NCBI GenBank assembly: GCA_959347315.1
Contig: OY365818.1
Coordinates: 4,786,607-4,850,606, forward strand
DNA: 64,000 bases
Source of the DNA: Bimastos eiseni
Taxonomy: Eukaryota > Annelida > Clitellata > Crassiclitellata > Lumbricidae
Direction: 5' to 3'
A program made the translations under genes and the position numbers. The stretch's first letter is position 1, and each line of letters begins with the position of its first letter. A model generated the notes under the pieces. It had not been told where the DNA came from and searched no databases. It saw nothing but the letters and a program-made list of their open reading frames with translations. Below are positions 14,498 through 24,625 of this stretch, piece by piece.

Positions 14498-17400
14498 CCA
14501 CGTACCATCAGGCAAAAAACAAAACAGGCTAACTGCCAATATCTGGACACATCTATTTGATCGACATTTATCTGGCTAGTGAAGCGGTCAGTTCTAAATG
14601 ACATGAACCATTGAATCATTTTCAGTATCAAGCACAAAATCCTCTTACCAATACAAGCCTATCCAGGGTTAGAAACTTGGCCAATAAACAATAAACTCAG
14701 TTAAGAATGCAACATTAAAGGACAGTTACGGCCTATGGGCAGGTACTCTTTGGAGTTCTGTAAGTATTCTGATGATACTGAAATGAACAGTCGGTCTAGT
14801 AATTTAAGACTAAACACAGGAAGATATTTAGGCTAGACTGATATCAGGTGGCTTGATACAGGCACACAAACAGGAGCACACAAACAAACACAGACAAAAA
14901 CAAACAAACACACATACAAACACACATACAAACAAACACACATACAAACACACATACAAACACACATACAAACACACAAACAAACACACATACAAACACA
15001 CATACAAACACACATACAAACACACATACAAACACACTCCAGTTGCAATTAGACTGCAGTCATTGATTACTAATCATAATTAAGAGGAAACAGGTCACAA
15101 CTTGAATGAATAAGTTTCACAATAGTGAAGAGGCCATGACTTGCAGCACAATAAATGCTTCAACCCAATACAATTAAAATGATATCTGACAAATCGTCCC
15201 CAACATTTAGAGGCGCACACTGCAGTCTGCCAACAGGACACACTGAAACTACAGTAAGATAGCAATCAACAAGTTTACAGCTTAGAGCAAAAGAAAGTCA
15301 GTGTGTCTCAGTAAGACAGTTGCCCACACAAGGATGCAGAATTTTCTAGATGATTTATATGACCAGAAGGATTCCTGTTGAACTCTGCTCAAAGACAAGA
15401 TGTGTACCAAGAAAATCAGACTCTCTTGATGTATGTATGTATGTATTGTATGTATGTATGTACGCTTGTATGTATGTATGTATGTATGTATGTATTCCAG
15501 ACTCTCTTGAGGACGCTAATGAAAGATAACGGTGAATCATTCTGGATAAACATAACTCAAGGGCTTTAAGCTGGACAGACAACAAAACTGAAAACACAGC
15601 AAAACTAGGACTAACACATGACATGGCAACAACTGAGACAATTCAGTTTGTCTATGCACAATTCCATCAAATGCATGGCATTGGGAATAGATGATGATGA
15701 TGATGATAATGATGACGACGACGATGATGACGATAAACAATGAACATGATGATGCTGACGACGACGATGGTGATGATGATGATGATGATGGCGACGACGA
15801 TAATGCTGCTGATAAAATTATGACAAAGCTGTCAATGGCATTGGGACAGTTTCTCAACAACAGCACTCCTGTGGTTAAGACCCAGTTCAGACAAATTCAA
15901 CCTCTCTATTAATTTCACAGACAATAACCACAGAGTGTACAAAGATGCCTGGCTAGTCAATGTGAAACGATTGGCTACCTGGTGGAGTGTTGGTCCGATG
16001 ACGGAAACCAGGAAACCATTGTAGACGAAGTTGAGCAGCTGGTGCTGTATAACAGGATGCGACACCTATCCAAGACACAAACACACGGATCAACCTTTAA
16101 ACAACTCAGTCATTTCAAACACAGGCACACACAACAACAAACAATTATTAATATTATTATTATTTGCTCTCCATTAACCCAAGGGGTAAAATCCAGAGGA
16201 GGAGGAAGTGGAGGAGGAAGAGGATGAGAATGATGAGGAGGAAGAGCGGAGGAAGAAGAATAGGTGGAGACGGAAGATGAGAATGAAAAGGAAGAGAACG
16301 GAGGAAGAGGTGCAGTAGGAAGGTAGGGTTGGAGAGGAAAAGGGAAGGAGGAGGAGGAGGGAAGGAAGGATAGGGAAGGGTTGAAGAAGAGGAGGACAAG
16401 GACGGGTTTATAATAATTTGCCAAAGCATTGAATGGTATAGGCATGCAGATTGCAGATGGCCACTCAGCACCTCCAACATATATTCACTTGTTATTGACA
16501 GACTGAGAGACTCCACATACAGCCTCAATGAGCTCCACCACTTGACTGCTCCAACAGGTTCAGGCCAGACTCTTTACTTCGACTTCCAATCGGTTTCTCG
16601 ATATTTCAACGCACCTCTTCAAGGTAGCTAGCTACTCGACAACACAGGCTCATAGACTCTAAACTCCTTCCTCGGACAAGCTGCCATCATTCAATCAAGT
16701 TGATTGATTGATTGATTGGATCCAAGTGATAAGTGAATAATGCCCAGGTAAATCTCAGGCATATGAATTTCATTTGTTTACATAGATGAACATGTTTTCT
16801 AAGCATTGACATCACTTAACTAAATGAAACAGCAAAGTACTTATGACGGCCATTTAAAAGCCACAATACATTTTTATACAAACAGGTAGCACTGCTTGTT
16901 CCAGTGGTGAATGGTGATAAGGGATATTGTATTGTATTTATTAATTTATATGGCGCCGCTCACCACAGTGGCCATTCAGCATCACTCTCAGTGTGAAAAC
17001 CCAGAGAAATAAAAAGAGTTTGAGGAGGGAGTAGAATTAACCCAGATAGAATAGCCTTGCAGTTAGAACATGTATACAGCATTTTGTTCTTCAATTTTCA
17101 GCTTGATCAATACAGTGTCATTACAAACCTTACTCTATGACTCTCACACTTGTTCAAAAAATTTAACAGAACTCAGGCTAAAGGATATCTCAAGTTGGCT
17201 CAATTTCTTTGGCCTATGACATATCATAATATTCATGAGCCTTTTCATCATGAATATTCATGTACCTATCCGCCAGTCAGTATCTGGTCATCTGACAAAC
17301 ATTAGATTTCAGGAAGTCAGCCTTTGAAGAAACACATCAAACAGTTGCTGTCTAATTTTTATATTTAATCGATCAAAACATTAAAAATCTTTTAAAAAAT

Positions 17401-19748
17401 ATTTTTTCAGGCAATAACTAACATATACATTTCTAATTTTTCAAATTAAATACATTGACTAGAATTGGCAGTTTTATGTAAAATTATTGTGTGTATAAGC
17501 CTAATATTTGCAGCCCTAGGCGAATACTGTCCGAAACCGTGATATTTGGACAAGGTAATTTCCAACTGACCCCAAATCAGATGGCTACCAATTGAATGAG
17601 GTATTAACCTGCACAAGAGCACTGCAGAACTCCAACAGATTAAGGAACATCTGGAGGTCAACGTTGCTGGTAACGTCTTCTTCGGTGATGCCATGCCAGT
17701 CGTCCGAACCGTAAGTCAGCGTTCGGGGCAGCGAAGAGTAGAGTCCACTCAGACTGACCACAAAGACCTAACAGGTGGTAGAACACAATCAACTGACCAA
17801 TTTAATATGCAGAAACAGCAGACATAATTATTCATTAATTTCCAGAATTTATATAGCACCTCTTCTAGCAAAACTACTCAAAGAAGCTCCCAGCCCAGCC
17901 ATGGCTAAAAATGACTTTAACAGCTTACAAAAGGTAGGTAGGTCATTGTAAGGGAGTTAGATGGAGGGCAATCGGAAATCCATTCCAGGTGGATGGACCG
18001 ACCACTAAGAAAGCTCGATGCCGCATTAGTGGCGAGTGAGCTTTGGAGACCAGAAGGTCACCTACAGTTTAATTCATAATCAATCAATAAAACTTGAAAG
18101 CATAACAAACTAAGAATTACGATTTACATAATTGACATAATGACAAGAACAAGACAAGAACGTAAGGGTAAGCCAAGACGAAAACCAATACAGACACAGA
18201 TCAAGAGGGAGACAGAGTGAGAAGACGAAGAAGTCATGGAAAGACAGGCAGGCAGGCACACAGAGAGACATGGCCAGATAGATGAGACAAATACAGTGCA
18301 ACCTACAGGTATATTAGCGAAAGGATAAATAAAAATGACAGAGATTGGATATAGCGTCGAGACATTTGCTGCGCATGGAACTTGAACAAGTCTTCCACTC
18401 ACATTGTGGCGTTAAAAAATACATTAAATAAAGACAACACAGAACATTTGATGGGTTTCAACTCAAGCAGACAAAGACCAGAAAGACCTAACAGGTAGCA
18501 GGTACATTTGTTGCAACGACCCAGAACCAATTGTTTGTAGCACTTACACACCTCTTCCTTCTCAGATTTAAATTCACCGGCGTTGATCGTGTAATAAGTG
18601 CAGAAAATAATAATATAAAAAATGCTCTGCTAATACAATAATAATAATAATAATAACAATTATTATTATCATGATACATAAATACATACATAAATACAAA
18701 GATGCATACTATATAGATGCAGAGATAAATCCATACATCGATACATACATGCCAGTGCTAGTCCCAAGGTTGGATAAAGGAGGAGGGCAATGGTAATGAT
18801 CTTTGTCATCACACAGTGTTGTTAAATAGCAACTACCAACAACATACATAAATACATACAACATAAAGACATACATACATAAATGCATACACACATATAT
18901 ACATACATACACACATACATACACATGTACCTACAATCCTACATACATAAATAAAGTAATTTGTCCTTGATTACCTGACAGAAGTCTGTCTTCTCCGTGA
19001 TGTATTTTCCGATGATGTCATGCATGGACGACAGCGACATCAGCAACAAAAGATCGTCCCTCGCCTGTTGACCGGCCGATCCGACTCGGTGAACATACGG
19101 CAACAGCATCGACAGATCGAAGAACCCACTGTCGGAGTCTTGATCGCCGGATTCGATCAAGACTTCGAGCAGCGACGAGTTCTGCGTGATCGCCATGCAC
19201 AGCTGATGCAGAACGATCATCAGCTTCTCTTCGACGACTTCATTCTTCAACTGATCCTTTTTACAGGCATGCAGCAACCTCAAAAGCGGACGCACAAACC
19301 GCCTTTCCGCAAGCAGCTGCTGTTGCGACTGTCCGATCAAAGTGTCGTACAGACCAAGCTGGTGCCGCGTAAGCCGAGACCAATATTCTGGTCTCTGTAG
19401 ACTGAACGCCAAGAGCTTGTCGAGAACGCCTTCCGCGAATAAGGCGTCAAGGAGCTGTGCATCGCAGCCGAAGTCTGAGTTATTGTTTGTCAGCAGTTTA
19501 ACCATTTTGTCCGTAAAATGAATCAGGATCTCACAATCATCGATTGAAGACGACTTGGATATGGGTTTTTCCTGGCTGGGGTACGATTTGTTTAAGATGG
19601 AGCTCGCGTCATGCCAGAACAGCTCGAAAAGTTTCAGATCGGAGGCATCCTCGCCGTTTGTGATGGGAGGGTGTAACGTGTGGTTATTGTGCGTTCTTCC
19701 TGATTCGCGTGAGGTGAGCGCAGCAATATGGGTACGAAACCAACTCAT
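553..19748 (-). CDS. FHIP1: FHIP1-type gene (FTS and Hook-interacting protein), 7 coding exons, 3' end outside window
   Basis: The coding exons are 19748-18975, 17767-17609, 16065-15979, 8268-8098, 7439-7360, 6018-5824 and 1355-553. They join without a frame break into about 756 residues; the last exon ends in phase 1 at a GTGAGT donor, so the C-terminus lies to the left of the window. The start ATG follows AAAC and begins MSW..., like the N-terminus of vertebrate FHIP1B. Family hallmarks are visible: a GQQARD-LLLLM helix near residue 230, LYSSLPR near 266, DDWH near 275, NGFLV near 326, TAYMDLFLRKI near 350, and a block around YLLPCSH-M-SQ. Known family role: the alpha-solenoid FHIP1 proteins join FTS (AKTIP) and Hook proteins, linking dynein-dynactin to early endosomes. 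FHIP1A and FHIP1B arose by vertebrate duplication, so an invertebrate copy is best called FHIP1. The exon after residue 489 is acidic, Ser/Thr-rich and probably disordered. Confidence 0.93.
1405..1484. repeat. 20-bp tandem repeat, about 4 copies
   Basis: The unit GTCAACACTCTTGGGATCAG is repeated about four times with few changes, in the FHIP1 intron just upstream of exon 7. Confidence 0.85.
1740..2335. repeat. degenerate tandem repeat of about 145-190 bp units with GGCGGCCAT motif
   Basis: Four diverged units share an ordered set of motifs: ATTTTGAAAGTGA, TGGTCCTAA, TTGTTAATAAG, ACAGCCTAC, TTGACACCA, TTGAATGGTTCTTTAG, ATTGACAATTTTAG and GGCGGCCAT-TTGGACGCCA. Starts are near 1761, 1950, 2096 and 2241. 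The units differ in length, so this is an old array or decayed repetitive element inside an FHIP1 intron. Confidence 0.75.
2955..3280. mobile_element. candidate MITE-like element rich in ACTCGGC
   Basis: The left end (CTCGGATACTCGACTCGGCC) and the right end (GGATTCGGTACTACTCACTCG) carry related ACTCG/GAGTA motifs in inverted arrangement around an AT-rich core. No clean target duplication was found, so the limits and class are uncertain. Confidence 0.35.
3281..3397. repeat. 39-bp tandem repeat, 3 copies
   Basis: The unit begins TTGACTTACTTATTAATAGC and continues AGTACAAAAGTCAATAGCA. Three near-identical copies are present and the last is truncated at AGTACAAAACC. The short open frames on both strands here come from the repeat. 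Confidence 0.85.
3912..4846. repeat. 26-bp satellite array, about 36 copies
   Basis: The unit is TACATGCAACTTAGYTTAAT followed by GCAATT. About 36 head-to-tail copies lie in the FHIP1 intron between exons 6 and 7. Subtypes differ at the GCTT/GTTT/GCCT position and CATGCA/CAAGCA; they alternate in places, giving a 52-bp higher-order period. More diverged single units lie just to the left (about 3790-3900). There are no spacers, so it is not a CRISPR array. Confidence 0.97.
5300..5355. repeat. 12-bp tandem repeat CAATCATTCTTT
   Basis: Three to four copies of CAATCATTCTTT in the FHIP1 intron. Confidence 0.75.
5515..5725. repeat. degenerate tandem repeat, core GATGACTCAACCATTA
   Basis: About twelve imperfect copies of a roughly 16-bp unit (variants GATGACTCAACC-ATTA, GATGAATCAACC, GATAACC) lie about 100 bp downstream of FHIP1 exon 6. 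Confidence 0.8.
5824..6018 (-). CDS. FHIP1: FHIP1 coding exon 6 (residues 424-489)
   Basis: The exon is 195 bp, phase 2 to 2, with acceptor ACGAATAG and donor GTAAGG. It encodes YLLPCSHIMVSQ then VTDVDVYGKTAEKLISLIP, matching the family's YLVPC-HVM and DVDLYGRAADKFLSLIP. It ends TPWTN, and the split codon CG/A makes Arg with the next exon. Confidence 0.9.
7360..7439 (-). CDS. FHIP1: FHIP1 coding exon 5 (residues 398-424)
   Basis: The exon is 80 bp, phase 0 to 2, with acceptor TTTTGCCAG and donor GTAATT. It encodes LCMVTMALFKTLVDLNCEDV and MFQLVF, which aligns with the LCMVSLSLFRTLLNLSCEDV segment of the family. The AA left at the donor joins G of the next exon to make Lys. Confidence 0.9.
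8098..8268 (-). CDS. FHIP1: FHIP1 coding exon 4 (residues 341-397)
   Basis: The exon is 171 bp, phase 0 to 0. The donor is GTAAGG. The acceptor GTTCAG was chosen because it gives the same residue count between GPTLH and TAYMD as in vertebrate FHIP1. It encodes the TAYMDLFLRKIAEPRLLRIF helix pair and TILEALVQRI. The region just upstream of the acceptor is a GATT/GATC-type repeat with a weak pyrimidine tract. Confidence 0.9.
8277..8460. repeat. degenerate CAATCAATCGATCAACC repeat next to the FHIP1 exon 4 acceptor
   Basis: Imperfect 4-mer based repeats (CAAT, CGAT, CAAC) run up to the exon boundary. On the coding strand they supply the GATTGATTGGTTGATCGATG upstream of the acceptor in place of a normal pyrimidine tract. 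Confidence 0.8.
8461..13544 (-). other. FHIP1 intron 3-4, left part; no gene seen
   Basis: AT-rich intron. It contains a short GACA run near 8780-8830 and a region of related TTCTCTAAATTCC-like duplicates near 9540-9840. A 200-bp segment at 10800-10995 contains two similar GAYTCYGATTACC/GACTCTGATGG motifs in a short open frame. No exon was recognised. Confidence 0.6.
13553..13710. repeat. TCA/TCG trinucleotide microsatellite
   Basis: An imperfect (TCA)n/(TCG)n tract. The acidic Asp-rich minus-strand frame across it is a product of the repeat and is not called. Confidence 0.9.
14050..14100 (-). mobile_element. decayed LINE/SINE tail (TGCCAGTCCCAAGCC family)
   Basis: The reverse complement reads TGCCAGTCCCAAGCCTGGAT then AAAGTAGGAGGAGG. 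Related copies lie at 18755, 47536 and 52885. The motif resembles a 3' tail common to RTE-type LINEs and their SINEs; that assignment is from memory of the family. Confidence 0.5.
14462..14494. repeat. CA dinucleotide microsatellite
   Basis: A (CA)n run in an FHIP1 intron. Confidence 0.9.
14885..15037. repeat. ACACATACAAAC 12-bp microsatellite
   Basis: Tandem ACACATACAAAC/ACACAAACAAAC units. Because the period is a multiple of three, all three minus-strand frames are open (Cys/Val/Phe-rich); they are not genes. Confidence 0.92.
15429..15496. repeat. GTAT tetranucleotide microsatellite
   Basis: A (TGTA)n run. It is flanked on both sides by a duplicated CAGACTCTCTTGA sequence (near 15418 and 15498), suggesting the flanks were duplicated with the repeat. 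Confidence 0.88.
15687..15812. repeat. GAT/GAC trinucleotide microsatellite
   Basis: Imperfect (GATGAC)n about 170 bp from FHIP1 exon 3, on its intron side. Confidence 0.88.
15979..16065 (-). CDS. FHIP1: FHIP1 coding exon 3 (residues 312-340)
   Basis: The exon is 87 bp, phase 0 to 0, with acceptor CTTGGATAG and donor GTAGCC. It encodes VSHPVIQHQLLNFVYNGFLV followed by IGPTLHQ, which matches the conserved VAHPL/NGFLVPV-GPALH stretch of FHIP1B-like proteins. The open frame continues past the donor, but that part has no family similarity. Confidence 0.9.
16195..16400. repeat. purine-rich AGG/GAA tract
   Basis: About 200 bp that is almost entirely A and G on the plus strand. The Pro/Ser-rich minus-strand frames across it are compositional. 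Confidence 0.8.
16925..16990. mobile_element. GGCGC-headed dispersed repeat fragment
   Basis: TTTATATGGCGCCGCTCACC matches related starts at 31048 (TTATAAGGCGCCGTAA) and 36551 (TTTATATGGCGCCATAAC). This indicates an interspersed repeat family. Confidence 0.5.
17609..17767 (-). CDS. FHIP1: FHIP1 coding exon 2 (residues 259-311)
   Basis: The exon is 159 bp, phase 0 to 0. The acceptor reads CACCTGTTAG and the donor GTTAAT. It encodes the LSGLYSSLPR motif, then GSDDWHGI and LLEFCSALVQ, in the order and spacing of FHIP1 proteins. Confidence 0.9.
17838..18062. mobile_element. TTTATATAGCACC-type interspersed repeat
   Basis: It starts TTTATATAGCACCTCTTC and carries CTCAAAGAAGCTCCCAGCC, the inverse of the GCGCTATATAAAT tails seen elsewhere. 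It lies in the FHIP1 intron between exons 1 and 2. Confidence 0.5.
18755..18845 (+). mobile_element. decayed LINE/SINE tail (TGCCAGTCCCAAGCC family)
   Basis: GTGCTAGTCCCAAGGTTGGA then TAAAGGAGGAGGGCAATGG continues to AAATAGCAACTACCAACAAC, aligning along about 90 bp with the copy at 47536-47665. It is flanked by ATACATACAT microsatellites. Confidence 0.6.
18845..18955. repeat. ATACATACAT microsatellite
   Basis: Imperfect (CATA)n about 20 bp from FHIP1 exon 1, in its first intron. Confidence 0.85.
18975..19748 (-). CDS. FHIP1: FHIP1 coding exon 1 (residues 1-258)
   Basis: The exon is 774 bp in phase 0 and ends TTC TGT CAG before a GTAATC donor. It carries the N-terminal armadillo/HEAT-like part of the family: LLDALFAEGVLDKLL, RPLLRLLHACKK, the VLHQLC helix and the LLPYVHR-GSAGQQARD segment. 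The matching family segment is nearly gap-free. A non-coding 5' exon may lie further upstream and cannot be seen. Confidence 0.93.
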
Positions 19749-21221
19749 GTTTGGGGAGCGATCCTTAATGAATGCAGAAATTAACTGGTAGAGCTAACTA
19801 ATGCACGAGACAACGGATGGAAAAGAGCTACGCCATTACAAGTCTAAAAAGAAAAATTTACAGGTTACGTTACTGTGACATTTGCGACAGGTAACAAATA
19901 TTTCAATTACGAAAGGTATAAATTATCCTAGTTGTGCCAAAATGGTCTAATCTCTTATGAATGTCATAACTGAAAATGGGAAGATATCAGAGCATCATTT
20001 TCTCGTATAATAAGAGACGCGATGAATTAACAATCGTGATGTCTCGAATTGATTAAAATTTGCACATAGTGTCCACATTTGTGTCTCATACTTTTTAGCT
20101 GATTTGTTTAAAATTATTTTAATAAATTATTTATGTAAACATGTTTTTGTGCAAGACTAGTGTTGTTGAAGCATGCAATAAATTTTCAATAGCATTGTAA
20201 TGTTAGATTCTTGCCATACTTTTTATGGCTTCATGTTCATGGTCATATGTTAATCAGCCTATAATCACTCTTCGAACAGCAGACTTAATAAGGCAGTGCA
20301 CTTGCCTTACTTCATCACAATTGTACCGTATGTACACGAAGGCTTAAAAATAATGGTGTGGCAACCTTTCAAACGGGCAGCATTGGTGAAGAACATCCTC
20401 CAAATAAATTAATTGAAAAATTAGCACTGCAGGTTAGAGGCTACGCGGTCGCTAAAGAAAACACTTACATTTACATCTACGTTGTACACAATTACGCGTT
20501 TCCTAAATAAAGTCATTGCCCTACACTCTGAATAGTTGCCAATGGGTGTCAACGTAGCAGAGTTTGATCGTCATACCTCGGAACACCAACATTACTGCAA
20601 ACCGAAGCACAAAAAATAAAAAAACAACACAATCGCAATCGGTTAATACTATAATTTACTGCATTAAAAGTGGCTCCGATGCATCAATTATTTAAAAGGA
20701 AAATCGCGAAAGATTATCTGCCAACAAATGCTCGATGCTGTTTACTTCGCATTCGTCGATGGTTGCGGTCACGTGTCCAAGACGCGATTTTTAAAATACT
20801 GGTTCTCTACAGTGTAAATCTCAAGCAAAGTTGATTCTGAGTTAAATTTTATTCGATTGGATAAAAAAAATTTGCCACTTTTTATCAAGACATATCCACT
20901 TTAGGTATGCCTGTTACAAGTTGTATTCAGACCTCTCAGCTTCTATAATTTCTGTATAGTTATCCCTTTAAAGCTAAGATCTCGACCAACTCAAGAAGCT
21001 TTCTTGGGCTACCTCTTCATACGTACGCTACCCAGTAACTTCGATTTCTCTGTCCGCAAATTCTGTTTTATTTTTATCCATAGCTATTCTTCTAATCTCT
21101 GACGACATCTCCAACCTATCTTGCTTCTGCTTTATGCCACTATCGTAACTTCGGTCGCCCACATACCTTCGTAGTCTTCAGCATCCAGACATTTCATTCT
21201 ATTAATCATCTCAGTCTGTCG

Positions 21222-21223
21222 TC

Positions 21224-21274
<51 letters not shown>
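21222..21274. repeat. TA dinucleotide microsatellite
   Basis: (TA)n interrupted by one GTA. Confidence 0.9.
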
Positions 21275-21277
<3 letters not shown>

Positions 21278-21432
21278 GAATCGTTGAAAGCCAGATTGTC
21301 TTGAAGGTAGGCCTAGTACGAGCTCAGAAATGAATGATAAATTTGAAATTGGACAATAGCGATCTGTTGTAAGGTCTGATTGGTCAAAGCCAGGCTTTTT
21401 GATACAAGCGCGGATGATGGCATGTATAGCTT

Positions 21433-21870
21433 ATGCCTATAGTTTCCCGATTAATTTTTAACGTCGTTTTCGTTATTCCAAAATGTGATCACATCTCATC
21501 CTTCGTTCGCAATTCCCTTCCTTGGCTCCCTGTACCTCAACGCATTCGTTTCACGACCCTTGCAGTGATGCGCAAATGTCTCCTTGGGCCAGTCCTCAAA
21601 GTACCTTCTGGCCCTATGCACTAGAGTCTCCTCTATTCCGCATCGAGCATTCCTGCGCTCCTTTGCCCGTGGACTGCTGGGGGTCCCCGCATGCGTTCTG
21701 CCACGGCCCAAGTCAGAAGTTTTGCCTACGTGGGTACCACCAGCTGGATTCTCCCTCCCCCTTTGGGAGGAGCTGCCCTGTCTTTCCTCTACTGCCTTCC
21801 GGAGGTGCCTGAAGGCTTTCGATCTCCGTTTAGCAGTGTCCTGAGTGCCTATATAAGTGTTCTGTTACAA
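21433..21870 (+). pseudogene. non-LTR retrotransposon reverse transcriptase C-terminal remnant
   Basis: Fragments of the characteristic tail of CR1/L2-like reverse transcriptases can be read across frames: LPWLPVPQRIRFTTLAV, then RSATAQVRSFAYVGTTSWI, then RRCLKAF. It is broken by frameshifts and followed by GAGTGCCTATATAAGTGTTC, the family tail. It is a dead 5'-truncated copy. Confidence 0.7.
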
Positions 21871-22455
21871 TTATAATTTTCAGCAGTTTCAAATCTAGAA
21901 ACACCTTTACAAACCATCGGTTTACAAGCTCAACGAAACCAGAAATATTCCGTGTCAGAAAAGTTTATGATCAAATTGCAGACATGCAATTTCAACGTAA
22001 ATAGAGTTGCCAATGAGACGCGAAACTGCGATCAAAGCAGTTGAATGTTCAACGTAGCTAACTCGATGCTCCAAATATTAAATATTAAGTAGGATGCCAG
22101 ACACAGTGGGCAGCACACAATTCTAGGATGCTTGGATAAACTCAATATCTAATAGATTGCATAAGTCTTAGCAAAAATATGACATACAATTAAAGACAAC
22201 AAAGGGAAAAAGAGCTCGCCGCTTGGGCTAGCATTAGGCACTCGGAACTGTAAATTAATTGACAGAAATTAACAACCCGCAGTTTATGTAGATGACACTG
22301 CCATTGATAGAAGCCTTCAACCTATAATGTATAATTTATTTAAATAAAGTTACATTTTACGTAAGAAATAGTATCATATCAGTGATGCAAACTGTAACTA
22401 GCTTTAACCTTCCTCTAACTCGACAAGTAATAATAATAAAATTCAGTGCCTAAAA

Positions 22456-22610
22456 CAGAGGCGTCCACATATGGAGGGAGGGTCTGGAGGCAAATGTCTC
22501 CAATTTCAGTTAGGGAGGATAATTATTTAGTCTTAGGTGGGAATATCTTGCCTTCATAACACTGGGGACCAGAGGTTTGCCTCCATCACCCACAGGGATA
22601 GACGCCTCCG
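22456..22610. mobile_element. candidate MITE with CAGAGGCGTC-type inverted ends
   Basis: The left end is CAGAGGCGTCCACATATGG. The right end, reversed, is CGGAGGCGTCTATCCCTGTGG. The length is about 155 bp. Flanks share only CCTA, so the target duplication is unclear. The terminal motif is related to the better-defined element at 28685-28833. Confidence 0.5.
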
Positions 22611-24485
22611 CCTATATTGATCCCTCTGAGCCGATTCGATGCATTTTAGCACATGTAGCAAAAGTTACAAAAGAAAAACCATACATAAACAGATCAGCTA
22701 ACAACATCGTTCGTTAACAAGAACTTTTCAATAAAATCCACATTCAAGAGACCTAATTCTCATCAAATAACTGGTTTATGAATTTCAAAAACCTGTTAGA
22801 AAGGAATCTTATCGCAACTAATGCTTTATTCCCTCAACTATGCATCTGTACATAATGGTAAACCTTAAACCGTACACAAACATGGGCGTCCGGAGAGGGC
22901 TATGGGTAATTCACCTTCCCTGGATTTTGCACATATTTTACCATGCACACAAAGAAGGATAAAAACTGTCGTAGTTGTAGTTGTTTTTGCTAGTTATATT
23001 TTTGCCAAATGACAGACGTCATTTGGGTGGAGGCAGAGGGGCATTTGCCCCTTTGAATTTCCTGATTTAGATTATAGTGGGTGCAAATTTCCTTACAAGG
23101 TCATAATTTAATAGCCATATTAATAATAAGTATAATTGAATTTAATATATTAACATTATATCGTATCACAGGTGCCTATAATTGAATAATTTCACTTTTC
23201 AAACTGTATCAGCGTTTTTGCCAATACAAGATTTAAAAAATTGAATCTTTTGGTACCACTGAAAACCAAACCAAAACAAATTGAAAACAAGAAGGATACC
23301 CCCTTGTCACCACAAAAATCCTTGCTTGACAAATCATTTTTAACCACCTACCCGTCGTAAAAAAAATTCTTGCTTGCACCCTCGGAATAAAATCTGAAAT
23401 GATGTCCCTGCCAAATGACAATAAATTTTTAAAAATCGATTAAACACATCGCGTAATTTGTAAGTGGGTTGTGAAGATCAAGACGCAATCCACGGATCAT
23501 GACAGTAGACTACTGCAGATTACGAACAAAAGTACTCCATTAATTTAAAGAGAAGTGTGTCACATTGTTTTAAATGTCTGTTTTAGTAATATCCAACTGC
23601 ACATCATAAATTCATCGAAACAAAAAGAACTGCAGTCGTTTTACACTGACCCAAAACATCAGCATAAAGCTTCACATGAATGTGAAGCTTTACCTACTTC
23701 CTTCTTTCAGTTATAGCACACACAGGACCTGAATTCACATAAGCTTCACATCATCTCACTCCAATTAAGCAGCAATTTAACCATATAACATACGTAATAT
23801 GTTGCAGTTTCAGTCACCAATTAATCTAATTGAATCTATTAAGAATTGGACCATCACCAACCAGTAACTGATCGCATATATTATGTCAAAGGTTTCGCTA
23901 AATGAAAATTCTTAAAATAGTTCGATTCAAGTTTTCGAAAAGCAGTGCATCTACAAGACTGCAGGTCAGGTAAGTGTAAGTGGTAGGTTAGAAGTAGACG
24001 AAGGTTTCAAGAGCAAGCTAAGCAGCAATAACTTGAAAGGGCGCTACATAAAATTGCTGTAATAATAATAATAATAACGTAACAGACATTTAGAGGTTCA
24101 GGAGACTGTGTAGCAACTAGTTTTAGTGTCAAATGGACGACCGTATGGAAGATTTTGAAGAATCACATGGTTAGTAAATTCTTAATTGGTATCAACTACA
24201 AGACCGATTTTCCTGGAATCATAAATATCCATATAGAACAAAAAAAGAAACATATTAAAATAAGTCCTTTGTTCTCAACAGCAACATATACAAATACACA
24301 TACATTCTTACAAACACACAGGTACCACATAAGATCATAAGATACACATGCGACCATTCGGAAACAATTTGACAATTCCTCATCAGAAGGAAGCTTGGTA
24401 GAACCACGAACGTACAGCCCTTATTGCCCTGCATATTAAAGAAACAGTGATGTTTCGGGGGTCAGAGTTCAGCATACATTCGTCA

Positions 24486-24625
24486 TCAATCGATAACTTC
24501 TACGTAATTCGACGGGAACATTCCGCGTTTGCCGTCTGGTCCATCACCGAGCCACCACCCGTCATCGATCATCTCGATGTTCGTGATGACGTCATCAGGG
24601 TCAAAGGTTATCTCGTTATCTTCCG
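24486..24625 (-). CDS. DBNL: DBNL coding exon 14 (SH3 C-terminus and stop)
   Basis: Coding part of 140 bp with acceptor TTTTTTCATCCAG. It encodes [34 protein letters not shown] and [11 protein letters not shown], then TGA. The SH3 RT-loop acidic residues, the WW pair and the Pro/Asn/Tyr of the 3-10 helix are all present. Confidence 0.96.

Larger units (their letters stand above)
19749..24485. other. intergenic region between FHIP1 5' end and DBNL 3' end
   Basis: The region holds the FHIP1 upstream sequence and presumably the DBNL 3' UTR. Within it are a (TA)n tract (21222-21274), a LINE C-terminal remnant (21433-21870) and a candidate MITE (22456-22610). GGGCATTTGCCCC-type inverted fragments lie near 22880-23060, and an AAGCTTCACATGAATGTGAAGCTT palindrome near 23670. 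No further coding exon was recognised. Confidence 0.6.
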
